A stretch of DNA of 37,436 nt from Bradyrhizobium valentinum (GTDB lineage: Bacteria > Pseudomonadota > Alphaproteobacteria > Rhizobiales > Xanthobacteraceae), in assembly GCF_001440405.1 (NCBI RefSeq), contig NZ_LLXX01000157.1:28252-65687 (forward strand). Direction: 5' to 3'. Below, piece after piece: positions 33,175 to 37,436 of the stretch (its first letter is position 1; each line of letters opens with the position of its first letter). The notes below the pieces were generated by a model. That model did no database searches. It was not told the origin of the DNA and was given only the letters and a program-made list of their open reading frames with translations. The translations under genes were made by a program, and so were the position numbers.

Positions 33175-33636
33175 ATGTCCGGCGACCTCACCATCCGCTT
33201 CGTCACCCGCCCCGACCATACGCAATGGCTTCCGCTGTGGGAGGGCTACAACGCCTTCTACGGCCGCTTCGGCGCGACCGCGCTGGCGCCCGAGATCACG
33301 GCGATGACATGGGCGCGCTTCTTCGACGCCTACGAGCCGGTGCATGCGCTGGTCGGCGAGAGCGGCGGCGAGTTGCTCGGGCTGACGCACTACCTGTTTC
33401 ACCGCAGCACGACCGCGATCGAGCCGACCTGCTATCTGCAGGACCTCTTCACCAGCGCGGCGGTGCGCGGCAAGGGCATCGGCCGTGCCTTGATCAACGG
33501 CGTGTACGAGCAGGCGAAGCTCGCGGGATGTTCCCGCGTCTATTGGCAGACGCACGAGACCAACCACACTGCGATGCAGCTTTACGACAAGGTGGCGGAG
33601 CGTTCCGGCTTCGTCGTTTACCGCAAGCTGTTCTGA
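33175..33636 (+). CDS. GNAT-family N-acetyltransferase
   Basis: A 153-residue acetyltransferase with the N-terminal GDLTIRFVTRPDHTQWLPLW, cited in part, the beta-4 segment EPTCYLQDLFTSAAVRGKGIGRALI, cited as LFTSAAVRGKGIGRALI (CoA loop about residues 88-105), and the C-terminal HETNHTAMQLYDKVAERSGF that closes the fold. GGAA precedes the ATG at 33175; the in-frame ATG at 33091 lies within the repeat and is unlikely. Acceptor unknown. It follows a dispersed palindromic repeat that separates it from the sensor gene. Confidence 0.85.
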   Translation: MSGDLTIRFVTRPDHTQWLPLWEGYNAFYGRFGATALAPEITAMTWARFFDAYEPVHALVGESGGELLGLTHYLFHRSTTAIEPTCYLQDLFTSAAVRGKGIGRALINGVYEQAKLAGCSRVYWQTHETNHTAMQLYDKVAERSGFVVYRKLF

Positions 33637-33663
33637 TGTTCGATCGAGGACCGATGGAGTTTC

Positions 33664-35010
33664 TCACCTGGTGAGCGTGTTCTTATAGATCATGCCGTCC
33701 TTCATGATCACCTTGAAGTTTTTGGCGGGATCGGCAATGAGACCGATCTCGTCCAGTGGATTGCCGTCGACAAGGAGCAGATCGGCGAGCGCGCCCTGCT
33801 CTACGACACCGAGCTTTCCCGGATAGGGATTGCGCTTTCCCGACAGCGCCAGCAGCTCGGCGTTTGTCGATGTCGCCATGACCAGCGCTTCGGCGGGGGT
33901 GTACCAACGGGTAAGCGAGGCCAGAATTGCTCCTTGTTGTTGCGCCAGCTCGCGGGAGAACAGCACATCGGTACCCCACGCCGTCTTGATCTTGTACTTC
34001 TTCGCCAACTCGTAGGACTTGGCTATGCCGGGCCAGACCTCATCCGCCTTGGCGCGCTGGACGGAACCCTCGGGAAAACCCAGCCTCAAGGCGTCGGGGA
34101 GCGGCTGCTGGCTGAGCCAAACGCCCTTCTCGGCGATCAGCTTGGCGGTAGCTTCGTCCATCAGGGTGCTGTGTTCGATACATTTCACGCCAGCCGCTAT
34201 AGCCCCCCGGATCGCATTCGGCGTAAAGGCATGCGCGGCGACGTACGTGCCCCAATTCTCGGCCGCTTCAACCGCGGCGCGCAGTTCGGCCTCGGTGAAG
34301 GTAGTCACGTCGATCGGACTGAAGGGGGACGACACCCCGCCGCCCGCCGTCAACTTGACTTGAGAGGCGCCCTGCATGAGCTGTTCGCGCGCGCGCACGC
34401 GCACCTCGTCAGGGCTGTCCGCAACTATGGCGCCACCGATCTGCTCCATGCGGGTGAGCATGCCGCCGATCGTCCGCGGCAGATCGGTTAACTGGCGAAA
34501 ATCCCCGTGCCCGCTCGTGACAGTGATCATGGCGCCGGACGGATAGATGCGCGGGCCTTTGACGATCCCGTCATCAATGGCGCGCTTGAGACCGAACACC
34601 GGCCCGCCCACGTCGCGAACGGTGGTGAAGCCGCGCATCAGAGTGTCTGTCGCTTCGTCGCCGGCAACGAGATTGTTGTAGCCGACGTCACCGAACGCCT
34701 GCACCGGCGTCACCCGCGCCAGCATCGCGTGCCAATGATTGTCGATCAGCCCCGGCATCAACGTGCGCCCGCCGCCTTCGATGACGCGCGTGTCGGCGCG
34801 GCGGTCGACCGCGATCTGCGCTCGGGAAATTGTTTCGATCAGATTGCCTCGAACCAACACGTTGGTTGGTTCTGACAGCGACGTGCCCTTGCCGTCGAAT
34901 ATTCTGACGTTGTTGAAGAGCGTTGTTGCGTCGTTACTCTGCTGGGCTTGCGCCCCACCTGCCGAAAGAACTGCCGCACAGACCAAAAGGCGGAGATAGC
35001 TGGAGACCAT
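33664..35010 (-). CDS. Exported metal-dependent amidohydrolase
   Basis: A 448-residue protein of the imidazolonepropionase-like amidohydrolase family. Signal peptide MVSSYLRLLVCAAVLSAGGA, cited from its start, then the TIM barrel with metal ligands: His92 and His94 (NHWHAM), Lys219 (VKLTAGGG, the likely carboxylated bridge), His260 (AAHAF), His280 (IEHST) and Asp348 (WGTDVL). A binuclear centre is thus complete. Known relatives cleave cyclic amides or prolyl dipeptides; the substrate here is open, and export suggests an extracytoplasmic one. The ATG at 35010 follows GGAGGG at six bases; the upstream TTG is less likely. Confidence 0.88.
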   Translation of the reverse strand: MVSSYLRLLVCAAVLSAGGAQAQQSNDATTLFNNVRIFDGKGTSLSEPTNVLVRGNLIETISRAQIAVDRRADTRVIEGGGRTLMPGLIDNHWHAMLARVTPVQAFGDVGYNNLVAGDEATDTLMRGFTTVRDVGGPVFGLKRAIDDGIVKGPRIYPSGAMITVTSGHGDFRQLTDLPRTIGGMLTRMEQIGGAIVADSPDEVRVRAREQLMQGASQVKLTAGGGVSSPFSPIDVTTFTEAELRAAVEAAENWGTYVAAHAFTPNAIRGAIAAGVKCIEHSTLMDEATAKLIAEKGVWLSQQPLPDALRLGFPEGSVQRAKADEVWPGIAKSYELAKKYKIKTAWGTDVLFSRELAQQQGAILASLTRWYTPAEALVMATSTNAELLALSGKRNPYPGKLGVVEQGALADLLLVDGNPLDEIGLIADPAKNFKVIMKDGMIYKNTLTR

Positions 35011-35428
35011 TTGACCCTCCAAGCGCTTTTCGACCCTTGGTTATCCTAGCATAGGCGGCACAACCAGTCTCCTTGATTCCCGCCAGGCGTATTATTTGAA
35101 ATCTTATTGAGACGCCTGAGATTCAAAAATTCATTGCGCCGGAATTATCAGAGCTGGGGGTCGGCTGGCGACATCGAGCCTGTGGATAAGTCCCCGCGTC
35201 ACGGCGGCGTAACAAAACGCGGCTAGGCTGCGCCTGCGTCTGATCAGGCCCCCCGTCTCAGATCACGCGCCCCAAGCGGCCCCCGTCAGTCGCCGCGTCT
35301 GGCCGGGGCCGCATTTTTTGTGCCGCATAGCTGCCAAGCGCGGACGCTAGTGGCGCCGCTTCTTGCGGGGCGCAGTGGAGCGGGCCACAATGCGCCTCCT
35401 CCCCGCGACCATCCCACAGGATCGATCC
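35011..35428. promoter_or_regulatory. Divergent promoter region between amidohydrolase and aldo/keto reductase genes
   Basis: 418 bp with no credible gene. It holds two crossed inverted repeats: CAGGCGT (35084-35090) / ACGCCTG (35112-35118) with 21 bp between, and TTTGAAATCT (from 35095) with AGATTCAAA (about 35119-35128) overlapping it. Either could be an operator for the minus-strand gene. The rest is unremarkable. Confidence 0.4.
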
Positions 35429-36367
35429 ATGCAAATTCGCAACCTCGGCGGCTCCGGCCTGCGCGTTTCCGCCGTTGGCCTCGGCTGCAACAATTTCGGC
35501 CAGCGCACCGATCTGGAAACCTCGCGCAAGGTGATCCACAAGGCTATCGACCTCGGCATTACCCTGTTCGACACCGCCGACATCTATGCGGGCATGGGCG
35601 GCTCCGAGACCGTGCTTGGCACCGTCCTCGGCGATCGGCGCAAGGACATCGTGCTGGCGACGAAATATGGCAAACCCATGAGCAATGACGGCACCAAACA
35701 GGGCGCTTCCCGCCGCTACATCATGTCCGCCGTCGAAGCCAGCCTGACGCGGCTGAAGACCGACTACATCGATCTCTACCAGCAGCATGATTACGATCCC
35801 TTGACGCCGATGGAAGAGACGCTGCGCGCGCTGGACGATCTCGTCCGCCAGGGCAAGGTCCGCTACATCGGCAATTCGAATTTTCCGGCCTGGCGCATTG
35901 CCGAGGCCGAAATGATGGCGCGGCAGATGAACGTCAACCGCTTCGTCTCCTGCCAGGACGAGTACAGCCTCGTGGTGCGCGGCATCGAAAGAGATCTGTT
36001 GCCTGCCGCGCAGGAATACAGGCTCGGCCTGCTGCCGTTCTTCCCGCTGGCGGGCGGCCTCTTGACCGGCAAATACCAGCGCGGCGCCGCCGCCCCAGCC
36101 GACACCCGTTTCGCCAAGGCGCCTGCCCTGAAGGACCGCTACGCCACGCCGCGCAACGAAGACATCGTCGAAAAGCTGCAAGCGTTTGCGCAGGCGCGCG
36201 GCCACACCATGCTCGAGCTTGCCTTCTCCTGGCTGGCGCAGCGCCCGCAAGTATCGAGCGTCATCGCCGGTGCCACCCGTGTCGAACAGGTCGAGCAGAA
36301 CGTGAAAGCGATCGGCTGGACACTGAGCGCGGCGGAACTGGCGGAAGTGGATGAGATTACGACGTAG
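35429..36367 (+). CDS. Aldo/keto reductase
   Basis: A 312-residue cytosolic NADPH-dependent oxidoreductase. The catalytic tetrad is complete: Asp48 in LFDTADIY, Tyr53, Lys79 in ATKYG and His120 in YQQHDYD; the C-terminal FSWLAQRPQVSSVIAGATRVEQ, cited in part, forms the cofactor phosphate site. The motif MGGSETVLG marks the AKR11/12-like (YajO-type) class with a broad aldehyde range. CAGGAT lies eight bases before the ATG at 35429; the frame is open from 35363, but the family begins at MQIRNLGGSGLRVSAVGLG, cited from its start. Divergent from the amidohydrolase gene. Confidence 0.92.
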   Translation: MQIRNLGGSGLRVSAVGLGCNNFGQRTDLETSRKVIHKAIDLGITLFDTADIYAGMGGSETVLGTVLGDRRKDIVLATKYGKPMSNDGTKQGASRRYIMSAVEASLTRLKTDYIDLYQQHDYDPLTPMEETLRALDDLVRQGKVRYIGNSNFPAWRIAEAEMMARQMNVNRFVSCQDEYSLVVRGIERDLLPAAQEYRLGLLPFFPLAGGLLTGKYQRGAAAPADTRFAKAPALKDRYATPRNEDIVEKLQAFAQARGHTMLELAFSWLAQRPQVSSVIAGATRVEQVEQNVKAIGWTLSAAELAEVDEITT

Positions 36368-36386
36368 GTGTGGCCCTGCTCTCTCC

Positions 36387-36523
36387 GCTCCCTCTCCCCG
36401 TCCTTCACGGGGAGAGGGTCGGGGTGAGGGGCTCTCTCCGCGAGTTCTGAACGACGTGAGACCTGGACCCCCTCACCCGGATTGCTTCGCAATCCGACCT
36501 CTCCCCGCAAGCGGGGCGAGGTT
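36387..36523. repeat. Dispersed palindromic repeat, copy 2 of the CCTCGCC family
   Basis: A 137-bp element that is the reverse complement of the copy at 32932-33069, matching along its length apart from the inner hairpin, which here is GGATTGC-TTC-GCAATCC (36479-36495). It starts 19 bp after the aldo/keto reductase stop and ends 17 bp before the stop of the minus-strand DUF559 gene, so it lies in the convergent gap. Confidence 0.85.
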
Positions 36524-36540
36524 AAGCGAACAGCGCTCTC

Positions 36541-36876
36541 CTATTTCGAGAGCTCGGCTTGAATCGTAACCAATACGCCTTCGGTATTTCCAAGCACGTC
36601 GTTATTCCAAAACCGAAGCACACTATAGCCTTCTTCCGCCAAGCGACGATCGCGTATTGCGTCGGCTGCTGATTCACTGTGCTGGCCGCCATCGACTTCA
36701 ATGATCAGACGTCGCTCGCGACAAGCGAAATCGCAGATGTAACCGAGTATCGGCACTTGCCGGACGAACTTGTGCCCGTCGATCTGCCGATTACGAATGC
36801 GATTCCAGAGGACAGTTTCTGCGTCTGTTTGATTGACCCGCAATCGCCTCGCGATTCGGATGGTCTTTGCGGCCAC
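36541..36876 (-). CDS. DUF559 endonuclease-like protein (PD-(D/E)XK superfamily)
   Basis: A 111-residue Vsr-like protein with RVNQTDAETVLWNRIRNRQI, cited from its start, and the nuclease-like core YICDFACRERRLIIEVDGGQH: Asp49 and Glu60-Val-Asp62 are the expected acidic positions, followed by His66. Members are widespread but uncharacterised; a nuclease role is inferred from fold only. The start is GTG at 36876, since a stop (TGA) closes the frame shortly upstream and the fold begins there; the only purine-rich site (GAGGGG) is inside the repeat. GC is lower than in flanking genes (about 50 % in a hand-counted row). The gene is bracketed by pieces of the dispersed repeat. Confidence 0.8.
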   Translation of the reverse strand: MAAKTIRIARRLRVNQTDAETVLWNRIRNRQIDGHKFVRQVPILGYICDFACRERRLIIEVDGGQHSESAADAIRDRRLAEEGYSVLRFWNNDVLGNTEGVLVTIQAELSK

Positions 36877-36887
36877 GCATTGCCTTA

Positions 36888-36922
36888 CCCCTCACCCGGA
36901 TTGCTTCGCAATCCAACCTCTT
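36888..36922. repeat. Partial copy of the CCTCGCC-family repeat
   Basis: CCCCTCACCCGGATTGCTTCG, cited from its start, then CAATCCAACCTCT: a 35-bp piece that repeats, in the same orientation, the segment 36469-36503 with one base difference. It lies just upstream of the DUF559 start, so the gene has a direct copy of this segment on each side. Confidence 0.8.
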
Positions 36923-36928
36923 GAGAAA

Positions 36929-37436
36929 TTACCCTACCAACCCCTGCATCGGCTTCACGGCGCTGCTGTCCGGGAACACCGCCTCCGCCAGCACGCGCTC
37001 AGCCAGCCCGAACTGATCCTTCAGCACGCCTTTCATCACCGCGCGCAGATCGGTAGTCGGGGCGAGGTCGCGGCCCTGATAGAGATTGGCCGGCTTCAGC
37101 CCGGGCCAGTCCGCGATCACCCGCCCGCCTTTCACCGCGCCGCCGGCGAGCAGCGCGATGGTGCCGGTACCGTGGTCGGTGCCTTGCGTGCCGTTGATGC
37201 GCGCGGTGCGGCCGAATTCGGTGGCGACCACGATCACGGTGTCGCGCCAGCGCGCCCCTAACCCCGTTTCGAATTCCGCCAGTGCGCCGTCGAGGCCGCC
37301 GAGCAATTGCGCCAGCCGCCCGACCGGCCCGCCTTCGTTGGCGTGCGTGTCCCAGCCGTCGAAGGCGAGCGCACCGATGCAGGGACCATCGTCGGCGGCC
37401 ATCAGCTTTGCGGCGCCGCGCGCCACCAGCCGCATC
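36929..37436 (-). CDS. DUF1501 family protein, C-terminal part
   Basis: The C-terminal 168 residues of a DUF1501 protein; the N-terminus lies beyond the right edge, so the real start is not in the window. The landmarks are FDGWDTHANEGG with the family His, VVATEFGRTARING and GTDHGTGTIALLAGGAVKGG, cited in pieces, all from the alkaline-phosphatase/sulfatase-like fold of this family. DUF1501 proteins are usually exported by Tat and often stand beside DUF1800 genes; the partner would lie outside the window. Function unsettled. The stop is at 36929, next to the partial repeat. Confidence 0.85.
   Translation of the reverse strand, partial: MRLVARGAAKLMAADDGPCIGALAFDGWDTHANEGGPVGRLAQLLGGLDGALAEFETGLGARWRDTVIVVATEFGRTARINGTQGTDHGTGTIALLAGGAVKGGRVIADWPGLKPANLYQGRDLAPTTDLRAVMKGVLKDQFGLAERVLAEAVFPDSSAVKPMQGLVG

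Overview
The window is a GC-rich, densely coding chromosomal segment of an alphaproteobacterium, most likely Bradyrhizobium or a close relative in the Nitrobacteraceae. The reasons are a HemP/HmuP-type heme-uptake operon, paired DUF992 proteins, Omp25-like surface proteins, DUF559 and DUF1501 genes, a small '...EETFPASDP...' protein, and many short palindromic intergenic repeats. No rRNA, tRNA, CRISPR array, prophage or recognisable transposase was found.

Layout. 1-3411: heme acquisition. The start of a divergent exported protein (probably the TonB-dependent heme receptor) faces hemP, hmuT, hmuU and hmuV, the last three joined by ATGA overlaps. 3412-6769: a secreted phytase-like esterase with a convincing Pho box in front of it, then a DUF4139 (MuiA-like) envelope protein. 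6948-9878: serC-serA, the first committed steps of serine synthesis, separated by a long foldable repeat. 9958-13447: a small protein, a GST/GNAT pair and two outer-membrane beta-barrels. 13752-18150: an Fsr-type MFS exporter, glmM (cell-wall precursor), a small conserved protein and the FMN-dependent lactate dehydrogenase lldD. 18236-19668: two tandem paralogous exported DUF5666-like proteins. 19755-20597: aroE (shikimate dehydrogenase).

20603-22380 is the outlier: two translationally coupled genes of clearly lower GC (about 45-48 % in hand-counted rows against about 70 % next door). They encode a membrane-anchored GAF-domain sensor and a class I SAM methyltransferase, and the methyltransferase runs into aroE with a 5-nt gap. 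This looks like an acquired, undescribed sensor-methyltransferase module and is the best candidate for a new system here.

22720-29897: an EF-G-like GTPase lacking the catalytic histidine of the DxPGH motif, two tandem DUF992 proteins, an aspartate aminotransferase, a GT87-type membrane glycosyltransferase and a second GST. 30104-33636: a 57-residue single-span membrane peptide, a PQQ-dependent aldose dehydrogenase, a DUF486 membrane protein, an orphan membrane PAS sensor and a GNAT acetyltransferase. 33664-37436: an exported metal-dependent amidohydrolase, a divergent aldo/keto reductase, a DUF559 nuclease-like gene bracketed by pieces of a dispersed repeat, and the 3' end of a DUF1501 gene that leaves the window.

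A second theme is the repeats. At least four families of palindromic intergenic elements occur. In several of them constant flanks enclose a small hairpin whose stem sequence differs from copy to copy while its ability to pair is kept.
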